Assembly (NCBI GenBank): GCA_036365145.1
Contig: JAEOAD010000240.1
Coordinates: forward strand, 2,108,001-2,172,000
Origin: Orientallactaga sibirica
Lineage: Eukaryota > Chordata > Mammalia > Rodentia > Dipodidae
Length of the DNA stretch: 64,000 bases
Direction: 5' to 3'
Part shown: piece after piece, positions 22,716 through 34,761 of the stretch
Layout of the letters: each line of letters opens with the position of its first letter
Position numbering within the stretch: the first letter of the stretch is position 1
Position numbers and translations under genes: made by a program
Notes under the pieces: model-generated
The model's input: only the letters and a program-made list of their open reading frames with translations
Databases searched by the model: none
Told to the model about the DNA's origin: nothing

Positions 22716-22867
22716 AGCTGGGTGTGGTGGCACATGCCTTTAATCCCAGCACTCGGGAGGCAGAGGTAAGAGGATTGCCATGAGTTCAAGGCCACCGTGA
22801 GACTACACAGTGAATTCCAGGTCAGCCTCGACCAGAAACCTACCTCAAAAAAACTGAAAAAAAAAAA
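22716..22867 (+). repeat. B1-like SINE
   Basis: AGCTGGGTGTGGTGGCACATGCC head through to a poly(A) tail. Target duplication AAGTTCAAAGTTTT/AAGTTTAAAGTTTT at 22702-22715 and 22868-22881. Confidence 0.9.
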
Positions 22868-22978
22868 AAGTTTAAAGTTTTGCTGCAAAAAAATCAAATA
22901 AAATAATCTACAAAATGAAAGAAAATGTTTGCATATCATTCATCTAATAGGGACTTTGTATTATATAAAGAAGACTCT

Positions 22979-23216
22979 GGCTGGAGAGATGGCTTAGTGG
23001 TTAAGGCACTTGCCTGAGAAGCCTAAGGACCCATGTTCGACTCTCCAGGTCCCAGGTAAGCCAAACACAAAGTGATGCATTCATGCAAGGTTGCACATGC
23101 ACACAAAGTGGCGCATGCATCTAGAGTTTAATTGCACTGGCTGGAGGCCCTGGCACACCAATTCTCTCTTTTTCTCTTTCATTCTTTTTACTGCTCTTGC
23201 TTCATAAAAAGAAAAA
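22979..23216 (+). repeat. tRNA-related SINE with CT-rich tail
   Basis: Head GGCTGGAGAGATGGCTTAG, a variant box GTTCGACTC, a duplicated GCACATGCACACAAAGTGGCG block, and a shortened CT part. Confidence 0.85.
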
Positions 23217-23404
23217 GCACAATCTGTTGGGTTTGCCTCAAAAAAAAAAGTCCCAAAAAACACACATAACCCAATGTAATGTTGGTACAGAATTTGTATA
23301 CACGTTTTCCAAAGGAGATAGGCACATAGTTTTTTAAAGCACACAGAAATGGAGTCAGCATCAATTGTTACCAGAATACAAACTAAACCACAATGTGCTA
23401 ATAC

Positions 23405-25195
23405 TCCACTTTATATCCATTATGATGGCTGCAATCAAAATGACAGGTAACAACACAGATCTGGAGAAAATGGACCTTCAGTGTTCATAGCTGCTCAATT
23501 CATAATAGCAAAGAGCTGGAATCAACCCAGGTGTCCATCACTAGATGAATGGATAACAAAGATGTGGTATATCTATACAATGGAATTCTACATAGCAGTA
23601 AGGAAAGATGAAATAAGGAAATATGAAAAAAATGGTCAAACATGGTACAGATCATCCTCAGTGAGCTCTCCCAATCACAAAAAGGTAATTGTCTCATGGT
23701 CTCGTTTATCTGTTGCTCCTAACCTGAATCCACCTGAGATGCTGCCAAACCTAATAAGCACTCTGAGGACCAGACAATAGGGAGGGTGGGATGGAGGGAG
23801 GTTAAGGGTAGGAGGGAGCGAGAGGGTGGGAGGGACGACAAAGGTGGGGGGATACAAATAGGGACCCAAAAGGAAATGATACTATAAAACCCTTTATTCT
23901 GAACAACAGGCTAAAACACTGATTCTTCAGCAGGCCCGCAGAGGGAACACCTGAACCACAGGAAACTAGAGAGAACAGCATGAAGACCAACCTTAATCTT
24001 TTACTGCTTCTCTCTCTCTCTCTCTCTCTCCCTCTCCTCTCTATACTCACTTTCTCTTTTATATTATCTATCTTTTTTCTTCCCTCACCTTCCTAGGCGC
24101 TGACTTATAACTCCCAGTGCCAGCACAGGGTTAACTTCCACAATAAGCTGTTGATCCGAGACACCTACAAGGTTTCCCAAAAAAGACAGATTTCTGTCAG
24201 AGTTCTTGATGACCCACAAAAGGTTCATGGTCAGACCCTACTGTCGAAGACAGCATACGTATGTGAGACCAAACATGGAGAGACCTGGCCAGAATCTGGA
24301 AGAGGGTCAGACCCCAGACAGTTAGCTAGTCTAGTGCTAGAGGGTGCTACATGAGCAACTGGGGGATAATGGCAGACATCTGTCCAAACAACTTGCAGTC
24401 TAAGATACCCAGCAGGAAACAACCTGACATAATACTCAAACAAGTGCAGTAGTGGCACATAGCCATGGTGGGTAACTAACTGCTCTTGATTTGGCTGATA
24501 GATCCACTCAATAGAATGGAACTCATTGTTGGAACTGGGAAATAAGTCAAAACCACGTACAAAAAATGAGCTCAGTCTCCAAGATCAAGATACCACCAAA
24601 TGTGGGCTAGAAGAGAGCCTACGCATATAAAATTCCCTCCAAAATATCTATGGCCATCCCTTCTATATAGTACTAACTCCTCTCTCTGTTGGAGAATTTA
24701 CTTATCTTTTTCAGATGGACAACAAACCTGAAGGGAAGATCAGCCAATCACACCTCACCAGGGCCCCAGCTGAAACCATAGAGTAATGCAGGGGAAGGGC
24801 AAGAATAAAGTGTTCTTGGTGATCACAACACCAGAAAAAAGCTGAAGGAGCTAAACACAGAGAACATTCAACTCCATCTAAGCCAGATATCCAGAGACAC
24901 AGAGGCTCCCAAAACCTCATCACTGAAGTAGAACTAAAATGACCTCAAGGTGGCTCAGGGAAATTCGCGGAAGAGGGGGCGGAAAGATTGTTAGAGCCAC
25001 AAGTTGGGGCATTATGCACAGAGACTTGGCCTATCCCCCAGAACTTTTGACTACTCCCACAATGCATGACCCACATTCCCCATTGATGAGGATCTCTTTG
25101 GAAGAGGGAGGACAGGGAGGAGGATAATGGAGCCAACACTATGAATTTTAAATCAGAATAATATAAATAAAAATAAATTATAAAAAAAAAACACG
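23405..25195 (+). mobile_element. L1 3' end, second 3' UTR lineage
   Basis: The end of ORF2 (about 23415-23660, with MFIAAQFIIAKSWNQP and MWYIYTMEFYIAVRKDEI) is followed by a 1.5-kb 3' UTR and an AATAAA-rich A tail near 25180. The 3' UTR differs from that of the 10-18 kb L1s but matches the - strand copy at 34762-37498. A CT run lies at 24010-24050. Confidence 0.9.
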
Positions 25196-25531
25196 GAGAA
25201 AAAAAAACTTTCTCAGTAAATTTACTAGAACAACCTAAGTATTAGTGGACAAAACCCAAGCTAAAATGTAATAAAAAGGCAACCATACAGGGAAAAAAAA
25301 ACTATTTGGAAACATAATTAAACCCAATTTTTTGCATGCTAATAAAATTAGTAAGCCAATTACTTGATCTTGTAAAAAGTCTATAGGCTGCTGAGTGGGA
25401 AAGACAAACACAAGAGGAAGAATTCTCTGAAAGTACCTCCTAAAAAAAAGCAGGTGGTGCTGAGATTAGAGGGAGACCTGGCCGGCTAGAAGAGTAAGCC
25501 TACAATAAAAAAATAAAAAATAAAAAAGAAG

Positions 25532-25821
25532 GGGCTGGAGAGATGGCTTAGGTGTTAAGGCACCTGCCTCCTAAGCCTAAGAACGCTGGTTCCAATCTCC
25601 AGTGGTTCCAATCTCCAGGTCCCACGTTTAGCCAGATGCAAAGTGACACAAGGGTGCAATGCTGCACTTGACCACAAGGGGGCGCACATATCTAGATTTC
25701 GTTCGCAGCAACTGAGACACTGCTGGTGTGCCCATCTCTGTCTTCCTCTCCCTCTCCCTCCCTCTCTCTGTCTCTCTCTGTGTCTCTCTCCAAAAAAAAT
25801 TAATTAATTAATTAATTATTT
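25532..25821 (+). repeat. tRNA-related SINE with CT-rich tail
   Basis: Family head, internal short duplication GGTTCCAATCTCCAG, long CT/GT part and an ATTAATTAATT tail. It follows a TAAAAAAGAA target sequence, repeated at the right end. Confidence 0.9.
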
Positions 25822-25844
25822 TAAAAAAGAAGAATTAAAAGTGA

Positions 25845-25949
25845 GGGCTGAAGGGATGGCTTAGCCTGCAAAGCCAAAAGACCCAGGTTCAATTCCCCAG
25901 GACTCATGTAAGCCTGATGTGGTACAGTGGCTGAGAGCCTTGTGATAGC

Positions 25950-26008
<59 letters not shown>

Positions 26009-26029
26009 TGATAAAATTTTTTTAAATTA
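25845..26029 (+). repeat. tRNA-related SINE, internally shortened
   Basis: It has the head GGGCTGAAGGGATGGCTTAG but lacks about 10-15 bases before CCTGCAAAGCC. The tail has about 20 CT units and a GT run. Target-like AATTAAAAG lies on each side. Confidence 0.85.
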
Positions 26030-26035
26030 AAAGAT

Positions 26036-26245
26036 GGGGCTGGGATGATAGTTCAGCAGGTAAAAGTACTTGCTTGCAAACACTGCTGGCAAGGTTCAAT
26101 TCCCAAGACATACAAGTAAATGAGATGCAAAAAAATAAAAATAAAAATAAGTGGCATAAGTTTCTGGTATTCATTTTTAGCAGCAAGAGGTTCTGAAGCA
26201 TGCATGAGTGTGCACATACATACATATATAAAATTTTTAAAGACA
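26036..26245 (+). repeat. Older tRNA-related SINE
   Basis: GGGGCTGGGATGATAGTTCAG head and GGTTCAATTCCC box. An A-rich insertion precedes the conserved CATGCATGAG region. There is no CT block. Confidence 0.65.
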
Positions 26246-26454
26246 TCAAAGTAGAAGAGGTACTAGTTGGAAAGAAGGGGTTCAGTGGGAGAGAACAGAG
26301 GAGGAGGGACAACAGAAGATAACAAGAGGAGACTATACTCAAAATACATTATATGTATATATGAAAATTAGCAATTTAAAATAAAAATATTATTAAAAGA
26401 ACATTCCTCAGGTATCAGGATCATAAAGCATACTTTCCTGAACTGTTTGTTTCT

Positions 26455-26790
26455 ACTTCTTTTTTTTTTCTTTTCAGGGTTTATTGTACAAAATAGTGGT
26501 TTTCATTTTCATATGTGGATATAAAATACTTTACCATATTCAATCCCATTACCCTCTTTTTTTCCCTTGCCCCCTACTACTAGGTCCCTTACCTCTTCCC
26601 AAACAGTCCTTTTTATTGTTTAAAACTAGGTTACATATGAGAGAAAACACAAAATATTTGTATCTGTAAGTTTGGCCAATTTAATCTAGCATGATCATTT
26701 CTAGTTCCACCCATTTTCCTACAAAATTATAAATATGTTTTTCATTATAGCTCCTTTTCTTGTTATCTTAATAATGATAAAAAGCATCAG
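26455..26790 (-). mobile_element. Old L1 3' end, - strand
   Basis: Read on the - strand, it gives the end of ORF2 (an AAAATGGGTGGAACTAGA-like stretch and a TTTTCTCTCATATGTA-like motif), followed by a 3' UTR ending in the T-run at 26461-26470. Confidence 0.7.
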
Positions 26791-26794
26791 TGTA

Positions 26795-27045
26795 GGAGCT
26801 GGAGAGATATCTTAGCGTTTAAGCACTTGCCTGTGAAGCCCAAGGGCCCCAGTTCGAGGCTCGATTCTCCAGTACCCACATAAGCCAGATGCACAAGGTG
26901 GCCCATGCATCTGGAGTTCATTTGCAGTGGCTGGAATCCCTGGTGGGCCCATTCTCTCCCTCTCTCTCTCTCTGCCTCTTTCTCATTCTGTATGTCTATC
27001 CCTTTAAATAAATAAATAAAAATAAAAATAAAAAATAATTTTTTA
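26795..27045 (+). repeat. tRNA-related SINE with CT-rich tail
   Basis: Family head GGAGCTGGAGAGATATCTTAG and a duplicated CGAGGCTCGATTC box. Target duplication CATCAGTGTA/CATCAATGTA at 26785-26794 and 27049-27058. Confidence 0.9.
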
Positions 27046-27349
27046 AACCATCAATGTATTTCCCTACAGGCAAATATATAGTCTTTTTCTTTTAGTATCT
27101 ATACAGGATAGTAGTAGTATAATTCTATGCAAGTTTCATTCTCATTTTATCTAACTATAATTCTTAGCCATCTTGTTTTCTTGACTGTATTTTCCCATTT
27201 GCATCTTGGGAAGCCACTTTAAATCTACCCGGGCAGAAAAAGAAATACTTGCCTAAAATAATTATAGATACCTGTTTTCACAAATTAGATCCTAGGCTAT
27301 TTTATAGTGTCTTTTTTATCTTGATTTGGTATTTTGTTGTTTTGTTTTG

Positions 27350-27490
27350 TGTTTTAAGGCAGGGCCTCACTGTAGCCCAGGTTAATCTGGAACTCATTCA
27401 ATAGCACAGACTAGCCTCAAACTCATTTGATTCCTCTAACTCAGCTTCCAAAGAACTGGGATTACAGGAGTGAACCACCATGCCCAGCTA
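27350..27490 (-). repeat. B1-like SINE, - strand
   Basis: The + strand reads from a B1 tail (GGCAGGGCCTCACTGTAGCCCAGG) to the complement of the B1 head (ACCACCATGCCCAGCTA). Diverged. Confidence 0.75.
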
Positions 27491-28109
27491 TTTACAATCT
27501 GTTAATAATAATTCACAACAAACTAAGAAGTTTTTTATATACCTACATAAAACAAGATGAAAAGTTTGTCCAAACAAAAAGAACAGGGGCATTTCTGATC
27601 TCCAATAGGTTGCTGGAACGTAGAGTACAGGCTGAGGCTTATTTTGCAAAGGGTCGATACTTTAAAACAAAGCTTATATGAAACAGTGTTCTGGAGGTGG
27701 TGAGCCATTCAAAAAAATAGCCCATTTTTCTATTTATATGAAATTGGGTTTTATTTTAAATTGTCTGCCTTTTAAATTTTTAGTTAAGTGTATCATGTTT
27801 TGGACATTTCATAATAGTTTCAACTTAACATCAAGTTTCATTGCACAATTTACTTACAAGAAGTGGGACTATTTCTCTCCTATAAAAATTTTATAAATCA
27901 AATAGAACTTAACCTCAATTATGTAATTTTTAAAATTGCAAACTTCCTCAAAAACTTCCTACTACTTTCTGTCAGAAACCATCATTTAATTTTTCATCTT
28001 CTTTCTTCATTTGGGAAGAATTAATCTTGCCTCTAAACCCAAGGCTGTATGACTTTTAAGGTCAGAGACCCATAGGCTTATAACAGGTCTCCAAAAATCA
28101 ACTCGTTCA

Positions 28110-28253
28110 GGATAGAGAGATAGCTTAGTGGTTAAGGTGTTTGCCTGCAAAGCTGAAGAACCCTGGTTCAATTCTCCAGAACCCATGTAAGCGAGATAGA
28201 TGCACAAGGGAGCCAATGTATCTGGAGTTCATTTGCAGTGGCTAAAGGCCCTG

Positions 28254-28290
<37 letters not shown>

Positions 28291-28330
28291 ATCCCCTCCC
28301 CCTGTCTCTCATAAATAAAGTTAAAAAAAA
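28110..28330 (+). repeat. tRNA-related SINE with CT-rich tail
   Basis: Head GATAGAGAGATAGCTTAGTGG, GTTCAATTCTCC box and about 14 CT units. Short target similarity ATCAACTC/ATTAACTC. Confidence 0.85.
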
Positions 28331-28551
28331 ATTAACTCATGCCAGTTCAGCTTGGGTAGGTTCACATTTAAATTATTTCACACTGAGATGCCTTATAACA
28401 AAAAGTAAAAATGAATAAATAAATGGCTAAACTGAAAGTAACAAAGTTTGTAAAGGCAAGAATTGACCCCTAACAGATTTAATTTCTGCAAACTTACTCT
28501 AGAGCTCTAATGACATCAAGCACCATGTTTAAGAATTTAGAACTCAAATAG

Positions 28552-28571
28552 TTTATTTTATTTATTTATTT

Positions 28572-28615
<44 letters not shown>

Positions 28616-28761
28616 TTGAGTTTTAGAGGTAGGGTCTCACTCTAGCCCAGGCTAACCTGGAATTCACTCTGTATTCTCAACGTGGCCTCGAACTCATGAC
28701 AATCTTCCTACCTCTGCCTCCCAAGTGCTGGGATTAAAGGTGTGCACAACCATGCCCAGCT
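28552..28761 (-). repeat. B1-like SINE, - strand, with (TTTA)n tail
   Basis: A (TTTA)n run at 28552-28617 is the tail of a B1-like copy. Its complement head ends at GCACAACCATGCCCAGCTT. Confidence 0.9.
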
Positions 28762-29094
28762 TTCAAATATTTTATTTTTAGCAATAATGTACATTAAGGG
28801 GAAGTAGAGTTAAGAAAGGAAAGGAACAAGCCATCATTGCTCTGAATATGCCTGGAGATAATTTTATTTCACAACCAAAAAAAGAAACATTCTGCATATA
28901 AACTTTGACCTACAACTATCTGTAAATGAAATAATGTCCACAGAGGTTAAACTACTTGACTAGGCAAAGAACTCAAAATAGAATCCCAGTCTCCTGTTTC
29001 TCAATCTGGTGTTACATACATACCCAATACTACACTGCTCCAGGCTTCTCTCCTTCTAGCACACTGTGGTTAGTTAAGGACAGACAGGTATCCA

Positions 29095-29266
29095 GGGTTG
29101 GAGAGATGGTTCAGTGGTTAAGGCACTTGTCTGCAAAGCCTAACAATAGGGTTTCGATTGCCCAGTACCCCCATAAAGCCAAAGGCACAAAGTGGTACAT
29201 GCGTCTGGAGTTCATTTGCAGTGGCTGGAGGCCCTTTCATGCCCATTCTTTCTGTCACTCTTCTCT
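29095..29266 (+). repeat. tRNA-related SINE, 3' end cut short
   Basis: Head GGGTTGGAGAGATGGTTCAG and GTTTCGATTGCC box. The CT part is brief and passes straight into a B1-like copy. Confidence 0.8.
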
Positions 29267-29416
29267 CTGCTGGGAGTGGTGGCACATGTATCAAAATCCC
29301 AGCACTCATGAGGCAGAGTTAGGAGGATCACTATGAGTTCAAAGCTAGCCTGAGACTACATAGTGAATTCCAGGCCAGCATGGGCTAAGTGAGACGCTAC
29401 CTCAGGGGGGGGAAAA
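29267..29416 (+). repeat. B1-like SINE
   Basis: GCTGGGAGTGGTGGCACATG head through CTACCTCAGGGGGGG and an A-rich tail. It abuts the preceding SINE. Confidence 0.85.
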
Positions 29417-29626
29417 AAACACCAAAAACCAAAGAGACATATTCTGACTTGGAGAAGATCTGCTCCACCATTTCAATAACTGACCAATCTGAATACAATG
29501 CTAACATCGTCTAAGTCTACAATTCTTTCATTTTATTTCACGATTTTATAATGAAAACTAAAAAATTTTAAATCATATATAATGTAGAAAGCTTTATATT
29601 GCAAAAAATGTGTAAGTTTGTTTAAA

Positions 29627-29769
29627 CATAGGGTCTTGTTTGTTTTAAGATACAATTTTACTATATAGCTAAGTCTTGCTTTGAACTTGCTATGCAGCTT
29701 ATTCTGGCCTAGGTGTGTCTAAGGCTCCAGAGTGCTGGGAATACAGATAATATACCACCACACCCAGCT
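29627..29769 (-). repeat. Diverged B1-like SINE, - strand
   Basis: The complement of a B1 head (ACCACCACACCCAGCTT) lies at the right end, and AGGGTCTTGTTTG at the left. Confidence 0.65.
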
Positions 29770-30106
29770 TGCAATAAAAACTAAATAACCTTATATTTTA
29801 CTATGATATCTACAGCCATACTACTGGAGTATCTATTATCATAATCCTGATAGTTATAAAAACATAACATGATTTGTCAAAAAACGAATAAAACATATTA
29901 TAAAATATTCTAAAATCCATTTACCTGATCTACAAATGCCTATGTAATTGTACCTAGCATGTTTTAATTAAAATGGAACAATGATGTAAGCCTGATCATG
30001 ATACACATAGTAAACAGCTCATAGTAAATGCTCAACACAAATGTTAGTATCATCATAACCAGACTATTGAGAGTGAACTCTCAATGCTTAAAAATAGTAC
30101 CAAAGG

Positions 30107-31490
30107 CCTGAGGGGAAGCAGCGAAGGACAGGATAAAACTAGCTTCTTTTAGGCAATTTCAGCTAGAGATTGAGGTCCAGAGAGAACCAGGAGATGACAC
30201 CTCACCTGCCATCTCACCCAGGCATAAGAACAGAACTCTGTGCAGAAACAGAACTGGAGGTGTCTGATAGATATTGTTCAGCACCCTCTGCTGCCCAGAT
30301 AGATGGCCCAGGTCGGCTGGCCCTGGGGGTCCACCCTCCAAATCTACAAACCAATCAGGTTTTCCTCTTGCATATAAAGGCTCTCACAAGTCTTCATGTC
30401 TTGCTTTTTTCTCTCTGTGGGATTCTGGCCTTACCCTGTGGTATTTGGATACTCGTGTGTCTGGCCTCCCCCTCACCCAGCCTGGTGAGGGAAAAGCATA
30501 CCACTGCTTCTTCATCTAAATCTAAATCAATCAAAATCTGAATCAATCTCTCTCTGGAGGGAGGGGGGGCTCTCTGCCCCCCTCTCCTCCTTGCCTGAGC
30601 CACAGGGGTATACGACAGTGTGGCTTCTACCCCCACCCAGTCTGGCTAGGTGTTTTGGGGGCATACAACTGTTTTCTTGGTCTGGGGGAACTTTTCTGTG
30701 TGCCTCTACTTTACAGTTTGGGGTAACTTCCCACTTTGATTATATGTATGAATTTCTTCTGGTTTCTGAATCAACCACATGTGCATCTCACTTGCACTAC
30801 ATATCTAAGTGTGTGCCTTCTCTAACTCCAGGCCTATTAACTGTGTAATTTCTTTAAACTCAGGGTAATTATGAGAATAATTCTATTACTCCATTTTTTT
30901 CCTCAGAATTTCTTGGTCTCTGCTTTGGTATTTTCCCTCTTCTATTTTTTCTTAAGCCCCAACATTTGCCCTCTTAACTTCCCTCCATGGGAAGGGAAGG
31001 GAGGGGAGGGGAGGGGGGGAGGGGAGAGGAATACAGGGGAATGGAGGGGAGGGGAGGGGAGAGGAATACAGGGGAATGGAGGGGAGGGGAGGGGAATGGA
31101 GGGGAGGGAAGGGGAAGGGAGGAAAAGAAAAGGAAAGGTGCCATGTGTGTTCCTTCCAAGTCTCCCTACATATATATTCCTAACTTCTATCTTCCATGTA
31201 CTTGCAGCTATACTCTAATCTCTCCTTGAAAGCCTCAGTTTCTCTTAAATGGGCTTTACGAAGTCCCCTCCACATGTTTGTGGCTCTACTTCAGTCTTTC
31301 CAAAAGAACCTCAATGTTTTCCACATGACAGCATGTTTCCTACTTCCCATGTATTTATGACTTTGCTTCAGCCTTCCTTCCTAGATCCTAATCTCCCTTA
31401 AAATAAACAAGTAACTTAAATAATAATAATTCATAATTTATCCTTCTTGAGTATATCTTTAACAATTCTGTGTTAAAGGTAGGACAGCAC
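30107..31490 (+). mobile_element. LTR-like region with promoter elements (tentative)
   Basis: This block is G+C-richer than its surroundings. It has a CCAAT box (AACCAATCAGG, about 30349-30359) and a TATA box (CATATAAAGG, about 30371-30380), then two similar CACCCAGCCTGG/CACCCAGTCTGG units about 165 bases apart, as in a U3-R-U5 order. It includes the GGGGA satellite. A TTTGGGGTTC just after it could be a decayed primer-binding site. No clean target duplication was found, so it may instead be a composite of several repeats. Confidence 0.4.
30989..31138 (+). repeat. (GGGGA)n satellite with a 35-bp higher-order unit
   Basis: GGGGA/GGGAA units cover about 150 bp. A 25-base block (GGGGAGAGGAATACAGGGGA and five more bases) recurs at 31021 and 31056, giving a 35-bp period. 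Confidence 0.9.
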
Positions 31491-32020
31491 CCAAATTTGG
31501 GGTTCATAAATTAGGGGGACTCTTAATCCCAAAATACTGCATCAACAAAAAAGTAGTCACCAACATAAGATTGTCGTGTATTTTATCTGTATAAATGTGA
31601 TATTGTACACACATTTATGGGTTCACCAATTTAGTTTCTATTCATGTAAATATTTGAGATTTTATCAGAAAAAAAAAAGTGTAAGAACATGAAAATATTT
31701 TACCTTGAGATGAAGTATTTTGAAGGAAGAATTTGGCAAAGTAAACCCTAGTTGTAATAAAATATATAAGCATGACAGCTAGAATTCCTGGGAAATTTTT
31801 ATTAAGTGGTTGTCTAGAGCTAAAGAAATTTGGGGGGCAGACTTAATAAAGGGGACTGGTCCTTTTAGGGGGTTAGCGAAAATATCCTAATATTAATAAC
31901 TATCAATTTTTTCAAAAATACTAAAACTGTATAAAACTGCTGCCAGTATCTCAAACTCTTCACAGTGCCAACATTTCACATCCTACTCAGCATTATTTGA
32001 AATCTCAAAATATTATAGCC

Positions 32021-32218
32021 TGGGCTGGAGAGATGGCTTAGTGGTTAAGGCACTTGCCTGCGAAGCCTAAGGACCCAGGCTCAATTCTCCAGGTCCCATG
32101 TAAGCCACATGCACAAGGTGGCACAGGCATCTTGAATTTGTTTGCAGTGGCTAGAGCCCCTGGCGTGCCTATTCTCTCTCTCTCTAATAAATAAATAAGT
32201 TAAATTTAAATTTAAAAA
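32021..32218 (+). repeat. tRNA-related SINE with CT-rich tail
   Basis: Close to the family consensus in the head. The CT run is short. Target duplication ATTATAGCC at 32012-32020 and 32219-32227. Confidence 0.9.
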
Positions 32219-32512
32219 ATTATAGCCAAAAGCCTATCAGTCAAGGATGACTTTAGAATGCTGTTCTCTATTGAAGCTCCAGCCCTGCAGAGATAGTAAC
32301 ATAATCATCTCTTCCCTTCAATCTCCTTGCAATGCTGCAGTTGTTATAACACAGTAAGCAGTCAGCAAGAATTTTTAAGTGAACACATAAATTAACCTTT
32401 AGAAGTCCTATAATAGAAAGGAGGGAAAGGACAGGTACCATTATTTATATAATTTAACCAATAAACATTTATGGATAATTTGTAAGAAATAAAATAACAT
32501 TAGAATTAAAAA

Positions 32513-32738
32513 GCACAAGTTACTACTTTTGAACATCAAAAGATACTGTGAGAATTTTTCAGTGTCTCCAGTTATGATCAAACACAGTACAAAACACAAG
32601 TTAGAAGCCAAGTGTGGTGGCGCACTACTTTAATCCCAGCACTCGGAAGGCAGAGATAGGAGGATTGCCTTGAGTTCAAGGAAACCCTGAGACAACATAG
32701 TGAATTCCAGGTCAGCCTGAGCTAGAGTAAGACCTTAC

Positions 32739-32779
<41 letters not shown>

Positions 32780-32838
32780 ACAAGTTACTACTTTTGAATG
32801 TCAGAGGGTACTGTGTCCCCAGTTATGATCAAACACCA
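32513..32838 (+). repeat. Tandem duplication (~85 bp) interrupted by a B1-like SINE
   Basis: Copy 1 is 32513-32595. Copy 2 is split into 32597-32605 and 32780-32838. Shared landmarks are CACAAGTTACTACTTTTGAA and CCAGTTATGATCAAACAC. The B1 copy lies in copy 2. Confidence 0.8.
32607..32775 (+). repeat. B1-like SINE with long poly(A)
   Basis: GCCAAGTGTGGTGGCGCACT head through GACCTTACCTT and about 38 A residues. Flanked by AAACACAAGTTA on each side. Confidence 0.9.
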
Positions 32839-33037
32839 CAAATGAAAGGAGTAAAGGTTCGGTGAAGAGAGTCCAACTAGACAGTGACCCCCAGATTAAT
32901 GTTTGATGACTTACTTCACAGATATACTATTAAAGCTATGTGCCATGGAATCGAATTATATACCTGAGGATTTTACAACAATGATTATTATAAGGATTTA
33001 ATTGCATTCACACATTTCACCTAAAAAATGTCACAGC

Positions 33038-33245
33038 AAGGACTAGAGGATGGCTCAGCAGTTAAAGGTGCTTGCTTACAAAAGCCTGACAACATGGATT
33101 CAATTCCCTAGTATCAACATAAAGCCAGATGCACATAGTGGCACATGTATCTGGAGCATACTTGAAGTGGCAGGTGGCCCTGGTGTGCATCCCCTCTCTG
33201 CCTCTTTCTCAGTCTGTATCTCTCAAATAAATAAGTAAAATATTT
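33038..33245 (+). repeat. tRNA-related SINE, diverged
   Basis: Head AAGGACTAGAGGATGGCTCAG, GATTCAATTCCC box and a short CT part. Target similarity GTCACAGCA/GTTACAGCA. Confidence 0.8.
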
Positions 33246-33314
33246 CTTGAAGTTACAGCAGATTAAAATAACAGTCCTTCATGCCAAAGATTAACAGTAG
33301 TAAGAGTTGAAGAC

Positions 33315-33443
33315 AGTCAGCTGAGGCACACTCTGAAACCCCAAAACTTGGAAGACTGAATCAGGATGATTGTGAGTTCTAGAACAGCCAGAGTTACATA
33401 TTGTGAGACCCTGTTCTCAAAAAATAAAAAAAAAAAAAAAAAG
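33315..33443 (+). repeat. Diverged B1-like SINE
   Basis: The right part with GTGAGTTCTAGAACAGCC and GTGAGACCCTG is clear, ending in a poly(A) run. The head is degraded. Confidence 0.6.
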
Positions 33444-34388
33444 ATTTGAAGACTTCTAACTAAACATTCTATAGATACACTCTAAAACAGATTCCAATTC
33501 TGCTCAAAAACACTTGATAAAGTCCCATGTATATTATTAAGAAATTAGTGTAATTGTATGCCATGGGAATTTCCAGCTAGATCTGTAGTAAAACAAAAAA
33601 GCTGAATATTATCCTATAATGTTTGGGATCAACAAGCATAGATTTAATTTTGTAAATGGTAAAAATCTAGACCTTATGGTTAATGGATGACAAAAATCAA
33701 AGATTGATCAAGCCCATGAAGAACATACATCTGAGACAGACATTGAAGTAACCCAGCACACAGCAGCTCTCATTAAATATCAACCAACTGTTGTGCTAAT
33801 ACAAGGCTGTTCCCAACGTTCAACAATCCTCCGTATCACTTATTTTCCTGGATCCTTTCAAACCCAACATGAAAACCAAAATTTGTAAATTAGACCTTGG
33901 GATGAGCACATTTGCCAAAGAACAGAGAAGGTAAGAAAGATGGCAATCACTCTCATTCAATGGAAATCATGAAAGGCACAAAAATACAGAGGATAAAACA
34001 TACTCTAAATGAATCAAGTGTCACATCAACAAGAACTGCTGCCTTTCCTTCTAAACAGTCTTTGATAGGCATTCAAACTCCTATATTCAGTTTATATTTA
34101 AAATAACTGTTTTTAAAAGGAGTTACCCTCACCTCTCCAGATGAGAAAAAGTGCAACCATCACTTAAAATCTACAATTTTGATTCATTTTCCACAGAAGT
34201 CTCAATTCATCCATGTTCAGTTTTCCAAATCCTACTACTGTCTCATTTGTTAATCACAATTTCCATATTTTTCTATCCTCTTTTAAAACTCCTGCCCTGT
34301 TTGTACCCTCTTTAAGTTTGGACAGTTTTTACATATAAAATAGCATTTAAATAACACTAGTATAATCATGTCTTAAAAAATATACTTT

Positions 34389-34600
34389 GGGGGCAAGAGA
34401 GATGCCTTAGCAGTTAAGACACTTGCCTATGAAGCCTAAGGACCCATGTTTGACTCCCCAGATCTCATGTAAGCCAGACGCATGTACAAGGTCACGCATG
34501 TGCACTAGGTGGCACACACTGCTGAAGTTCAATTGCACTGACTGGAGACCGTGTGCACCAATTCTCTCGCTCTCTCTCTTTCTCATAAAAAATAAACTTT
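34389..34600 (+). repeat. tRNA-related SINE with CT-rich tail
   Basis: Head GGGGCAAGAGAGATGCCTTAG, a GTTTGACTCCCC box and a short CT part before ATAAAAAATAAA. Confidence 0.85.
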
Positions 34601-34761
34601 TTATTCCATGAGAATATGCTGTATAGCATATATATAAAACAATAAGGAAAAATCATTCATTGTTTCTTTCGTAATAGAAAACAGAATGAGGAACAGGAGA
34701 GAACAGGGGAGAGTGGCCTCTCAATGTCTAGATTTTAGACACAGTCTCTAAAATGGTGAAA

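Noticed and set aside
30871..31229. Gly/Arg/Glu-rich frames of 80-115 codons.
   Set aside because: Translation of the GGGGA satellite.
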